Source: an uncultured Lachnospiraceae bacterium (GTDB lineage: Bacteria; Bacillota; Clostridia; Lachnospirales; Lachnospiraceae). Taken from it: a stretch of 64,000 bases of DNA. The stretch lies in contig CANQSA010000007.1 in assembly GCA_947626415.1 (NCBI GenBank), forward strand, positions 1-64,000, given 5' to 3'. The translations under genes and the position numbers were made by a program. Below the pieces are notes generated by a model. The model searched no databases, was not told where the DNA came from, and was given only the letters and a program-made list of their open reading frames with translations. Positions 8,362 through 15,788 of the stretch are shown one piece after another (positions within the stretch are counted from its first letter, which is position 1; each line of letters starts with the position of its first letter).

Positions 8362-8763
8362 ATGAGCGATATGGTAAAAACTGAAGTAACCGGACTTATG
8401 GGATTGCTGCACGGCAATAACGGTAAGATAACCATTCCAAAACCATTTGAAAAAGAGATTTTTCTTTTTGATACCTATGTTGCCGGAACCACCCATATTG
8501 AAGGCATGGAAGAATTGGAACCGCATTTGAACAGTGATGACAGGCTTGAATTTTTCAGAGAGCCGGATAATCCGTATGATGAACAGGCAATCGTCATTAA
8601 AACGAGGAACGGCGTTAAAATCGGATATGTGCCAAGACAGGATAATGTTATATTTGCTCGTCTGATGGACGCGGGAAAATTTTTATTTGGGAAGATTACT
8701 TCCAAAGAGAAAAAAGGTTCGTGGGTTAAAATATATATAAAAGTGTTTTTATCAGAAGTGTAA
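8362..8763 (+). CDS. Stand-alone HIRAN domain protein
   Basis: This 133-aa protein is essentially one HIRAN domain: YVAGTTHIEGMEEL...LNSDDRLEFFREPDNPYDEQAIVIK...KIGYVPRQDNVIFARLMDAG. HIRAN domains in larger proteins (HLTF, Rad5) bind DNA 3' ends or damaged DNA. ATG 8362 follows GAGG by 7 nt. It is the second gene of the J-domain/HIRAN pair, 4 nt after the first stop. The N-terminal 35 residues (TGLMGLLHGNNGKITIPKPF) are conserved-looking and lie outside the HIRAN core. Its role is unknown; a DNA-end or replication-linked function for the pair is an inference. Confidence 0.75.
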   Translation: MSDMVKTEVTGLMGLLHGNNGKITIPKPFEKEIFLFDTYVAGTTHIEGMEELEPHLNSDDRLEFFREPDNPYDEQAIVIKTRNGVKIGYVPRQDNVIFARLMDAGKFLFGKITSKEKKGSWVKIYIKVFLSEV

Positions 8764-8856
8764 AACACGGCGGAACAAATTCTTTTTTGTATATAATTCA
8801 GAAAAAGAGCAAAAACACGCCAAATCAGCAACCCCATGAAAGGAGTACCAGCAGCT

Positions 8857-9351
8857 ATGGCAAAAGTCTTTCTGATCTGCGGCAAATTATGCTGCGGCAA
8901 AAGCGTATATGCGGAACGGATTCGTATGGAAAACAAAGCGGTTATCCTGTCGGTTGATGAAATCATGCTTTCCATATTCGGCCCCTATACCGGCGAGAAG
9001 CATGATGCATATACCGAACGGGTACAGGCCTATCTGTTTGAAAAGTCCCTTGCGATTGTCGCTGTTGGGACAGATGTGATCCTCGACTGGGGATTTTACA
9101 CCAGGGAAAAGAGAGCGTGGGCCAGGGAGTTTTATAAAAATAACCATATAAAATGTGAGCTGCATTATATAAACGTCAGTGATGAAGTATGGCGGGAACG
9201 GGTGAAACGCAGGAATGCTTCGGTGTCAGCGGGAGATACAACGGCTTATTATGTCGACCGGAATCTTGCGGAGAAATGTATCGCGCTGTTCGAACCGCCG
9301 GAAACGGGTGAAGCTGACGTATGGATCGACGAATCCCATCCGGGTTTTTGA
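8857..9351 (+). CDS. P-loop kinase-like protein (AAA_33 type)
   Basis: This 164-aa protein has a Walker A loop at its start (FLICGKLCCGKSVYA), an acidic VILSVDEIMLSIF segment, and an R-rich lid (WRERVKRRN) typical of small P-loop kinases such as polynucleotide kinase or zeta-toxin-like proteins. VILDWGFYTREKRAWAREF resembles the substrate region of AAA_33 proteins. The substrate is unknown. ATG 8857 is chosen because AAGGAG (8839-8844) lies upstream; the earlier ATG 8836 contains that motif and has no site of its own. It stands alone downstream of the HIRAN gene. Confidence 0.7.
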   Translation: MAKVFLICGKLCCGKSVYAERIRMENKAVILSVDEIMLSIFGPYTGEKHDAYTERVQAYLFEKSLAIVAVGTDVILDWGFYTREKRAWAREFYKNNHIKCELHYINVSDEVWRERVKRRNASVSAGDTTAYYVDRNLAEKCIALFEPPETGEADVWIDESHPGF

Positions 9352-9403
9352 CATTAAACTTCACATAAATTTCAAATAACTGCCAAAACTGCGGGGATCC
9401 GCG

Positions 9404-9431
9404 TTGATTTTTACGGCGTTTAGAGTATAAT
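9404..9431 (+). promoter_or_regulatory. Promoter of the OPT transporter gene
   Basis: TTGATT (9404-9409), 16-bp spacer, TATAAT (9426-9431), 35 bp before the start codon of the transporter. Confidence 0.65.
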
Positions 9432-9466
9432 GGGAAATAGAAATAAAATTTTTTAAGGAGCTGCAA

Positions 9467-11350
9467 ATGAAAGAACAGAAAGAATTTAAGCCGTATATTC
9501 CTGCGGACCGGGTTGCACCGGAATTTACGGTAACAGCAGTGATCCTGGGCGTGATCCTTGCCGTTGTATTCGGCGCGGCGAACGCATACCTGGGACTTCG
9601 TGTCGGAATGACCGTATCCGCCTCTATTCCGGCCGCGGTGATCTCCATGGGGGTTATACGGATCATTCTGAAGAAAAAATCAATCCTGGAAAATAACATG
9701 GTGCAGACGATAGGATCTGCGGGAGAGTCCCTGGCAGCAGGCGCGGTATTTACGCTCCCGGCGCTGTTTATGTGGGCAGCGGAGGGAAAGACCGAAGCGC
9801 CTTCGTTTGTGATGATCACGGTGATCGCGATCTGCGGCGGTGTTCTCGGCGTGCTGTTTATGATCCCGCTTCGTACGGCGCTGATCGTCGAGGAACACGG
9901 CGTACTCCCGTTCCCGGAAGGACAGGCATGTTCGGAAGTTTTGCTTGCGGGCGAGGAAGGCGGCGATAAATCCAAACTGGTATTTTCCGGACTTGGCATA
10001 TCGGCCGTTTACAAATTTATCGCAGACGGTTTGTGCCTGTTCCCGAGCGAGGTGGACTGGTCTATCAAGGCTTATCCCGGTTCCGGGATCGGCGCGGATG
10101 TGCTGCCGTCCCTGGTAGGCGTGGGTTACATATGCGGCGCCAGAGTGTCTTCCTATCTATTGAGCGGCGCGCTCCTGGGCTGGTTTGTGATCATGCCGAT
10201 GCTGGTTCTGGTTGGCGGGGACGCAGTCATGTATCCGGCGACTGAGGCGTTCAATCAGTTAAGCACCTGGGATCTGTGGGATAATTTTATCCGTTATATC
10301 GGCGCAGGCGCCGTGGCTGCAGGCGGTGTGATCAGTCTGATCAAATCGCTGCCGCTGATCGTAAAGACATTTTCAAAAGCCATCAAGGGCTTCGGTCATA
10401 CAAGCGGTCAGGTTACCCGAACCGAAAGAAGCATCTCTTTTCCGGTTGCGATAGGCGGTGCTCTTGTGGTTGCTCTGCTTTTGTGGATCATGCCCAATAC
10501 GCCGATCGGTCTGCTGGCTGCGCTGATCGTGATTGTATTCGGTTTCTTTTTTGCTACGGTTTCGTCCCGTATGGTCGGACTTGTCGGCTCTTCCAACAAC
10601 CCGGTATCCGGTATGGCGATTGCTACGCTGCTGCTTGCGACGGTGATCCTTAAAGCGACGGGAAGTGTGGGAATTACAGGCATGACGACGGCAATCTGTA
10701 TCGGCACCATTATCTGTATTGTGGCGTCGATGGCAGGCGATACGTCGCAGGATCTGAAGACCGGTTATATTGTCGGCGCGACTCCGATCTATCAGCAGTA
10801 TGGAGAGCTGATCGGTACGGTTGCGGCCGGACTGGCGATTGCCGGCGTTCTCTATCTGTTAAATGCGGCATGGTCTTACGGCTCGACTCAGCTTCCCGCA
10901 CCGCAGGCGACGCTGATGAAGATGGTAGTGGAAGGCGTTATGGGCGGCAATCTGCCGTGGGGACTGGTATTTACAGGCGTATTTATCGCAGTTGCGGTAG
11001 AAATTCTGGGGATTCCGGTACTGCCGTTCGCAATCGGTCTGTATCTGCCGATCCATTTGTCCGTGCCGATTATGGCAGGCGGTTTGATCCGGCTGTGGAT
11101 TGAGAAGCGTAAGTTCAAGACTGAAGAGAGACGCCAGGAAGTGATCAACGACGGTATTTTATATTCGTCCGGCATGATCGCAGGCGAAGGAATCATAGGG
11201 ATTCTGCTGGCCGTATTTGCCGTGGCGGGGATTGATATCGGTCTGGACGGCGTTTTAGGCAACTGGGGCGGTCTGGCATTCTTTGCCGTGCTGATCGCGG
11301 TAATGATCTTGTTTATATTCGGTGGAAAGAAACGCCGGAACGGAGAATAG
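9467..11350 (+). CDS. OPT-family oligopeptide transporter
   Basis: This 627-aa polytopic membrane protein shows the bacterial OPT pattern: a first helix with AVILGVILAVVFGAANAYLGLRVGMTVSASIPAAV, the SIGSAGESLAAGAVFTLPAL-type motif (here TIGSAGESLA), PFPEGQACSEVL, NPVSGMAIATLLL and DTSQDLKTGYIVGATP. Family members import oligopeptides or peptide-metal complexes, driven by protons. Start ATG 9467 follows AAGGAGC. The length is normal for the family. The downstream PqqD-like gene begins 2 bp after its stop, so the two form an operon. Base composition is higher in G/C than the flanking islands, consistent with backbone DNA. The substrate is not predictable here. Confidence 0.9.
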   Translation: MKEQKEFKPYIPADRVAPEFTVTAVILGVILAVVFGAANAYLGLRVGMTVSASIPAAVISMGVIRIILKKKSILENNMVQTIGSAGESLAAGAVFTLPALFMWAAEGKTEAPSFVMITVIAICGGVLGVLFMIPLRTALIVEEHGVLPFPEGQACSEVLLAGEEGGDKSKLVFSGLGISAVYKFIADGLCLFPSEVDWSIKAYPGSGIGADVLPSLVGVGYICGARVSSYLLSGALLGWFVIMPMLVLVGGDAVMYPATEAFNQLSTWDLWDNFIRYIGAGAVAAGGVISLIKSLPLIVKTFSKAIKGFGHTSGQVTRTERSISFPVAIGGALVVALLLWIMPNTPIGLLAALIVIVFGFFFATVSSRMVGLVGSSNNPVSGMAIATLLLATVILKATGSVGITGMTTAICIGTIICIVASMAGDTSQDLKTGYIVGATPIYQQYGELIGTVAAGLAIAGVLYLLNAAWSYGSTQLPAPQATLMKMVVEGVMGGNLPWGLVFTGVFIAVAVEILGIPVLPFAIGLYLPIHLSVPIMAGGLIRLWIEKRKFKTEERRQEVINDGILYSSGMIAGEGIIGILLAVFAVAGIDIGLDGVLGNWGGLAFFAVLIAVMILFIFGGKKRRNGE

Positions 11351-11351
11351 C

Positions 11352-11699
11352 GTGAAAAAGAAGAAAATTCCGGCCAATTTTTTGGAACAGGTACCGATCC
11401 GTGACGAAAACCATGCCTGGCGTCTCAAAGACGACGGGATGGTGGAAGTCGATATGGAGCATAAGGGATTTTATCATAAAATCGCGCAGAAGTTTTTTAA
11501 GAAGCCGCGCGTCAGCCATATTGCGCTGGACAAATACGGCAGCGTGCTGTGGCAGAGCATAGACGGCAAATGTACGGTAGCGGATATTGTGCAGGTCATG
11601 GAAGATACCTTTCCGAACGAAACGGATCGTATGCTTGACAGAGTTGTGACGTTTATGGTGACGTTGAAAAATAACCGATTTATCAGAATGAAGCAGTAA
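11352..11699 (+). CDS. PqqD-like peptide-binding protein
   Basis: This 115-aa protein has the PqqD fold pattern: ...HIALDKYGSVLWQSIDGKCTVADIVQVMEDTF...DRVVTFMVTLKNNRFI. PqqD domains bind precursor peptides (RiPP recognition) or act as small winged-helix partners. The start is taken as GTG 11352 with CGGAGAA directly upstream; the earlier ATG in this frame lies inside the transporter gene. Its close spacing with the OPT transporter suggests a link to peptide handling, but no radical-SAM enzyme or precursor peptide gene is nearby. Confidence 0.7.
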   Translation: MKKKKIPANFLEQVPIRDENHAWRLKDDGMVEVDMEHKGFYHKIAQKFFKKPRVSHIALDKYGSVLWQSIDGKCTVADIVQVMEDTFPNETDRMLDRVVTFMVTLKNNRFIRMKQ

Positions 11700-11737
11700 G
11701 AAAGTTCCAGATTATCAGCATCGCGCGAACACGGTAT

Positions 11738-11929
11738 ATGCATAGTCTGGGTTACGGAATGACCGTTCAGATCTTTTATAACGGAGAAGGAGAAACGACG
11801 GAAACCAACGGGCTGCTGCTTTACGATCATTTTGATGTGCACTGGGACCGATATGAGATCTACGCTTTAAAATTCGATGAAAAAATGCTCTTTCCAAAAA
11901 CTTCTATGGATGGAAAATGTGAAATTTAA
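11738..11929 (+). CDS. Uncertain 63-aa ORF at the island boundary
   Basis: A short frame reads ...LGYGMTVQIFYNGEGE...NGLLLYDHFDVHWDRYEIYALKFDE. The frame is open back into the end of the PqqD gene, and no ribosome site precedes the ATG. The protein-like composition suggests the tail of a backbone gene truncated where the A/T-rich island begins (about 11905). Family not recognised. Confidence 0.3.
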   Translation: MHSLGYGMTVQIFYNGEGETTETNGLLLYDHFDVHWDRYEIYALKFDEKMLFPKTSMDGKCEI

Positions 11930-12149
11930 AAATTCAATTTTAGAAACATTAAATTTATAAAATTAAGTATTGCTTTTGGAAGAAAATTTTGATAAAATAC
12001 AAAAATAGGAAAAATTTCATTGAAATGAAGATAAGGTCTTGACAGGCATGATATAATATATTTGGTAATTTTCCGGAAGAAGACGTTTTTAAGATGCGTT
12101 GAGGTATATTTAATGCAAAGAAGGGAAACTCATTATTTTAACTAAGAGA

Positions 12150-12179
12150 AACAGGTGTTATAATAAACATCTGTTTTTC
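12150..12179 (+). terminator. Intrinsic terminator upstream of the unknown cassette
   Basis: Stem AACAGGTGTT (12150-12159) pairs with AACATCTGTT (12166-12175), allowing one G-U pair, followed by a T run. It lies 60 bp before the start of the gene at 12239. It may end transcripts entering the island or act as a leader attenuator. The rest of 11930-12238 holds only A/T-rich sequence; a TTGACA and a TATAAT there are only 7 bp apart. Confidence 0.55.
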
Positions 12180-12238
12180 CGTGCGTCAATAAAGAACCTT
12201 ATCCATATTGTCGAATAAAATATTAAGAGGATTAAAAT

Positions 12239-12664
12239 ATGGAGAATGATGAGGACGTAAAAGGCATAAATTGGCTTATTGGGATTCCGGTTGTATTATG
12301 GATAGGAATTACATTCTTAGGAATACTAAAGGTGCTTTTAAGTGGCAGTTTTGAACCGGGAATTAAAGGTGTTACTGTTGCAATAATAAATACATTTAAT
12401 AGTTGTACATTTTCAACATTTATTTCTGTGATTGCTTGTATGTTGTATCAATATTTGACTACCGATAAAGAGAAGAGAGCAGAAGTTTCTGGATTAGTAA
12501 TGGGTAGAGTACCAGCTATTATTATTCTGACAATTGTTTATGGTGGAGCAGCGATATTGGATGCTGCAATAAATCACCTTATTATGACTATCATCTTTTT
12601 AGTTATAAATATCATATATGTAATTTGCTTTTTTAAGTTGTTTTTGGTGAAAAAGCAAAAATAG
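12239..12664 (+). CDS. Small polytopic membrane protein, unknown
   Basis: This 141-aa protein predicts four membrane helices (near residues 10-31, 43-68, 83-103 and 107-136). ATG 12239 follows AAGAGGATT. It is the first gene of a three-gene A/T-rich cassette; the next gene starts 16 bp after its stop. No family is recognised. Confidence 0.6.
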   Translation: MENDEDVKGINWLIGIPVVLWIGITFLGILKVLLSGSFEPGIKGVTVAIINTFNSCTFSTFISVIACMLYQYLTTDKEKRAEVSGLVMGRVPAIIILTIVYGGAAILDAAINHLIMTIIFLVINIIYVICFFKLFLVKKQK

Positions 12665-12680
12665 AAAGAAGGGAGACTAT

Positions 12681-12869
12681 ATGTTACAAGAAATTAAAAA
12701 GGTTTTCAGTAAGGAATACCAAGAAGATGTTAAATTTTTGGAGTTCAAAAATTTAATGCGTCAATATGTTAAACTAAGGAATGAAAGTGAAAGTATTGAT
12801 AATAAGATAGAGCGCTTAAAAACCTTAGGCTATATTTCTAATTGCCATATTAAAGTGGGTGATTTTTAA
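12681..12869 (+). CDS. 62-aa helical protein, unknown
   Basis: Highly charged, alpha-helical small protein (LRNESESIDNKIERLKTLG near the C-terminus), with GGGAG before ATG 12681. Its stop overlaps the next start by one base (TAATG), so the two are coupled. No family recognised. Confidence 0.55.
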   Translation: MLQEIKKVFSKEYQEDVKFLEFKNLMRQYVKLRNESESIDNKIERLKTLGYISNCHIKVGDF

Positions 12870-13501
12870 TGCAACCAGAAACTTATGATTATTTATGTGA
12901 AAATGCACTTAATCGAGCAATAGAAGATGTCTTACTGAGCATTCCCAGTTCTATACAAGAGCGCTATTCTTTATCGTACTTAAACAATTTTGACAAGAAA
13001 AAGGAAAAGATTTTTAAAGAATATAACATTCAGAGAAAAGTCATTCGGAAAAAGTTTTTTGATGTTGGTGAAGATAGGAAAAAGCTGATCGATATTCATA
13101 AAGTAAGTGCATGCTTTACTGCTGCGGTTTTAAAGGTAAGGGTATTTGATTATAAAGAATTAGAGCCAATGAATATGTCTGTGTTTTATTCAAACTATAC
13201 GCTTGCATTTCTGTCAGGAATCCATATATTATATTTGTGTATGCTGTCCGACTATGAAAAAAGTGGTGAAAAGGAATTGGCGACATTATTAAAGAAACAG
13301 GCTACATTCGTTTTCCCTGAAACGAATAAAGGGCATGATAAATATTTACAGGGCAGAGTAAAAACGTTGGCATTAAACGATATGTATGCGATTGATTTTG
13401 ATATTTTAACATATGCGGATATGTTGTATTGGATTGAGAAGTATAATAAGGATGAACTGCAAAAATTGATGGCTGCAGAAAACCGGGAAAATAACAGTTG
13501 A
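12869..13501 (+). CDS. 210-aa protein of unknown family
   Basis: Soluble, helical-looking protein with a charged middle (KKKEKIFKEYNIQRKVIRKKFF), a conserved-looking DIHKVSACFTAAVL segment and an aromatic-rich region (FYSNYTLAFLSGIHILYLCMLSDYE). It is coupled to the 62-aa gene by a one-base overlap, and its own stop lies inside the stem of the following terminator. It is the third gene of the cassette next to Wadjet. The position suggests a defence or accessory role, but no motif fixes one. Confidence 0.55.
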   Translation: MQPETYDYLCENALNRAIEDVLLSIPSSIQERYSLSYLNNFDKKKEKIFKEYNIQRKVIRKKFFDVGEDRKKLIDIHKVSACFTAAVLKVRVFDYKELEPMNMSVFYSNYTLAFLSGIHILYLCMLSDYEKSGEKELATLLKKQATFVFPETNKGHDKYLQGRVKTLALNDMYAIDFDILTYADMLYWIEKYNKDELQKLMAAENRENNS

Positions 13502-13525
13502 CTAAGTTCGACTGTTATTTTTTTT
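13493..13525 (+). terminator. Intrinsic terminator after the unknown cassette
   Basis: AACAGT (13493-13498) and ACTGTT (13511-13516) form a stem followed by a run of T, separating the cassette from the Wadjet operon. Confidence 0.7.
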
Positions 13526-13622
13526 GAGAATTAGTATAAATTGAGAAATTCTGAACTGAATGGTTAAGAAATCTCGCTATGCCGGGCGGCACAAGTATTT
13601 GATCATGCGATAAAAGATTTCA

Positions 13623-13651
13623 TTGTAAATAAAGAAGTAAAATGATATATT
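13623..13651 (+). promoter_or_regulatory. Promoter of the Wadjet operon
   Basis: TTGTAA (13623-13628), 17-bp spacer, TATATT (13646-13651). Downstream, before the jetA start, ATCATG and CATGAT (within 13664-13692) form a spaced dyad that could be an operator. A short protein-like frame ending at 13644 may be a gene remnant. Confidence 0.55.
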
Positions 13652-13705
13652 AAAAATAATAGAATGATCATGGGCTGCATTATTGCATGATATGGAGGAT
13701 AATCA

Positions 13706-15136
13706 GTGAATTTTTTTGATTATATAAAAAATGATTCTTTTTTTAAGCCATTAACCTTGAAATATCGAAGAGTATATTATGATTGTATCCAGATATTGAT
13801 AGAAAAGATGAAAGAATTACCGGTGCTGTACGAATCAGAGGCAAAAGACAGCATAACGGTGTACATAAAAAATACCGGGATTCGTGAAGGCAATCAGTCC
13901 CTGCAGGGTGATGAAGATATGATTGATGAAATAGCGTCGGACGAAAGAGGAATTGAACTGCAGGCTGCAGAGATTCTTGCGTTATTTCGTGAGTGTGGCT
14001 GGATCCTCCCACGGGAAATTGGGAGAAATGGTGAATATGTGGTCAATATTTCCACTGACTGCAGAAGGATTATGGATTTTCTGAGAAAAATGACTGAAAA
14101 GACAGGAGAAGGTACGATGTCAAATCGTATTTTCTCCATGTACGAGATTATGAAATCGGCATTTGATGAAGATTCTGTGCGCAGAGAAAGACCGTATACA
14201 AATATTCTTGTTCCCCTGATTGACAATGAAACAGAACTGAAAAATGAACTCGCGGATTTAAAAGACAGTATTGCAAGCATTATGAAAGCGGTTATCGTGT
14301 TCCAGGATATTAACAGTTTCGGACAATTCATCATGAAAGATGAGATGTTAGACCGGTTTTTCAGCGAATATTTTTTTGTGAAAAACAATGGGCTGATACC
14401 CACACAGATTTCGTATATCAAGGGAAAACTGCGTATCCTCAGACAGGAAGAGATGCGGGGAAAAATGGTGGCGGAATGTGCGGAAAAGTTACAGCTCAGC
14501 TATGAAGAGTCAGAAGAACGTGTTGACCGGTATTTTTCGGAACTGCAGTATTTTCTGAGCGTTGAATACGGAGAAAATATGGAGTTGATAGACAAACGGA
14601 TCAATAATTACTATAATCTGGCCAATACAAGAATTATGTTGATGGCGAGCAATGGAATCAGATTGGAGGCGGCAATTAATGATTTCTTAAATGCAGTTTC
14701 AAAACTGCCGGAGGAAGAGCAGAATACTGCCATGGATAAAGTTGGATCCTGTACACGGGTCATGAATCAGAAATATATTGGATATAAGTCGTTTGAGAAG
14801 AATAAGCGAATCCGAAATGAGGGACAGAATATCGGACTTGCCACAGCGGAATTATCAGAAGAGGAGAAGGCCGCGCAGACAGAAAAGCTGTTTCAGAGCG
14901 CGCCAAACCGCTATTCCGTGGAAAAAGTAGGAGGTTTTCTTGAAGTACAATTTGGGAATGGGAACAAGATCAGCATTAAGGAAAAAGAGATTCAGACGAA
15001 AGAAGAGATTTTAATGTATGCGGCAGCAATGCTTTATGCCAAAAATGCGGAATTCCCATATGAGGTTCAGTTGTCGGAAGAAAGTGTTAAAACAAAGATT
15101 GCAGATATTACGAATGTAACGATAATGAAGAAATAA
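13706..15136 (+). CDS. jetA: Wadjet system protein JetA
   Basis: This 476-aa protein matches the JetA role by size, position and sequence style: an N-terminal winged-helix-like region (FFDYIKNDSFFKPLTLKYRRVYYDCIQIL), long helices and an acidic middle. It corresponds to the kleisin-interacting MukF-like subunit of the Wadjet SMC complex, which recognises and cleaves circular plasmid DNA. GTG 13706 is the start, with GGAGG 10 nt upstream. It is followed by jetB after 13 bp. It resembles the DUF5716-type JetA of Clostridia rather than the DUF3375 form of type I systems; the subtype is not firmly assigned. Confidence 0.85.
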   Translation: MNFFDYIKNDSFFKPLTLKYRRVYYDCIQILIEKMKELPVLYESEAKDSITVYIKNTGIREGNQSLQGDEDMIDEIASDERGIELQAAEILALFRECGWILPREIGRNGEYVVNISTDCRRIMDFLRKMTEKTGEGTMSNRIFSMYEIMKSAFDEDSVRRERPYTNILVPLIDNETELKNELADLKDSIASIMKAVIVFQDINSFGQFIMKDEMLDRFFSEYFFVKNNGLIPTQISYIKGKLRILRQEEMRGKMVAECAEKLQLSYEESEERVDRYFSELQYFLSVEYGENMELIDKRINNYYNLANTRIMLMASNGIRLEAAINDFLNAVSKLPEEEQNTAMDKVGSCTRVMNQKYIGYKSFEKNKRIRNEGQNIGLATAELSEEEKAAQTEKLFQSAPNRYSVEKVGGFLEVQFGNGNKISIKEKEIQTKEEILMYAAAMLYAKNAEFPYEVQLSEESVKTKIADITNVTIMKK

Positions 15137-15149
15137 CAGGAGGCCGGCT

Positions 15150-15788
15150 ATGAATGATTTTGACTTTATGAAAAAGATGAGCGAAGAGGATGCATATTTA
15201 TTTAAGAGATGCATTCGAAAAATGCTGGATGCAACATTTATTGTGGCTGATAAGGATGAAAAGCTGTATGATTTTATATCGTCAGAATCCAATCAATATG
15301 ATGTGAATACATATCTGGCTGCCATTGGCTATAAGGTTGTTGTGGAGGACCGGATGAAAGTGGCGATGCTGCAGCAGTCTGACGAGGATGTAGAAACCGT
15401 GGGCTTAAAACGCATCAATTTGTACCGGTTTGATCCAAAACAGATTAAATTGTTGATGGTACTCTGGCTTTTGTTTTTGGAACGTATGGGTTATGAAGAA
15501 CCGGTATATATAACCGTAGGCGATATTATGGATAAATGTAAAATATATCAGATCAATCTGAAGCCGGCAGAGTTTAAAGATACGTATCGGATATTTAAGA
15601 AATTCAGCTTAATTGATTATAGTGACGACGTATCAACAGAGGAGGGAAGAGTCCGCTTGTATCCTTCGCTGCAATTTTGTATGGATATCGGACAATTAAA
15701 ACAGGTTATGGCGGAATATGTGCCTGATGGAGATGATTCGGAGATGGAACAGGACGAATATTTAGAAAGTGAGGATACAGATGAATAA
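15150..15788 (+). CDS. jetB: Wadjet system protein JetB
   Basis: This 212-aa protein is DUF4194-like, the MukE-like subunit that binds JetA and DNA. Visible features are an N-terminal helical region, the beta-hairpin-containing VGLKRINLYRFDPKQIKLLMVLWLLFLER segment, a winged-helix portion and an acidic C-terminal tail (SEMEQDEYLESEDTDE). ATG 15150 has AGGAGG upstream. Its last 8 bases overlap the jetC start (ATGAATAA), implying translational coupling and fixed stoichiometry. Confidence 0.85.
   Translation: MNDFDFMKKMSEEDAYLFKRCIRKMLDATFIVADKDEKLYDFISSESNQYDVNTYLAAIGYKVVVEDRMKVAMLQQSDEDVETVGLKRINLYRFDPKQIKLLMVLWLLFLERMGYEEPVYITVGDIMDKCKIYQINLKPAEFKDTYRIFKKFSLIDYSDDVSTEEGRVRLYPSLQFCMDIGQLKQVMAEYVPDGDDSEMEQDEYLESEDTDE

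Noticed and set aside
8836-8856. Earlier ATG start of the P-loop kinase
   Set aside because: The extra residues overlap the AAGGAG motif that serves ATG 8857, and nothing upstream of 8836 resembles a ribosome site.
12038-12060. TTGACA followed by TATAAT upstream of the unknown cassette
   Set aside because: The boxes are only 7 bp apart, so they cannot act together as a sigma-A promoter.
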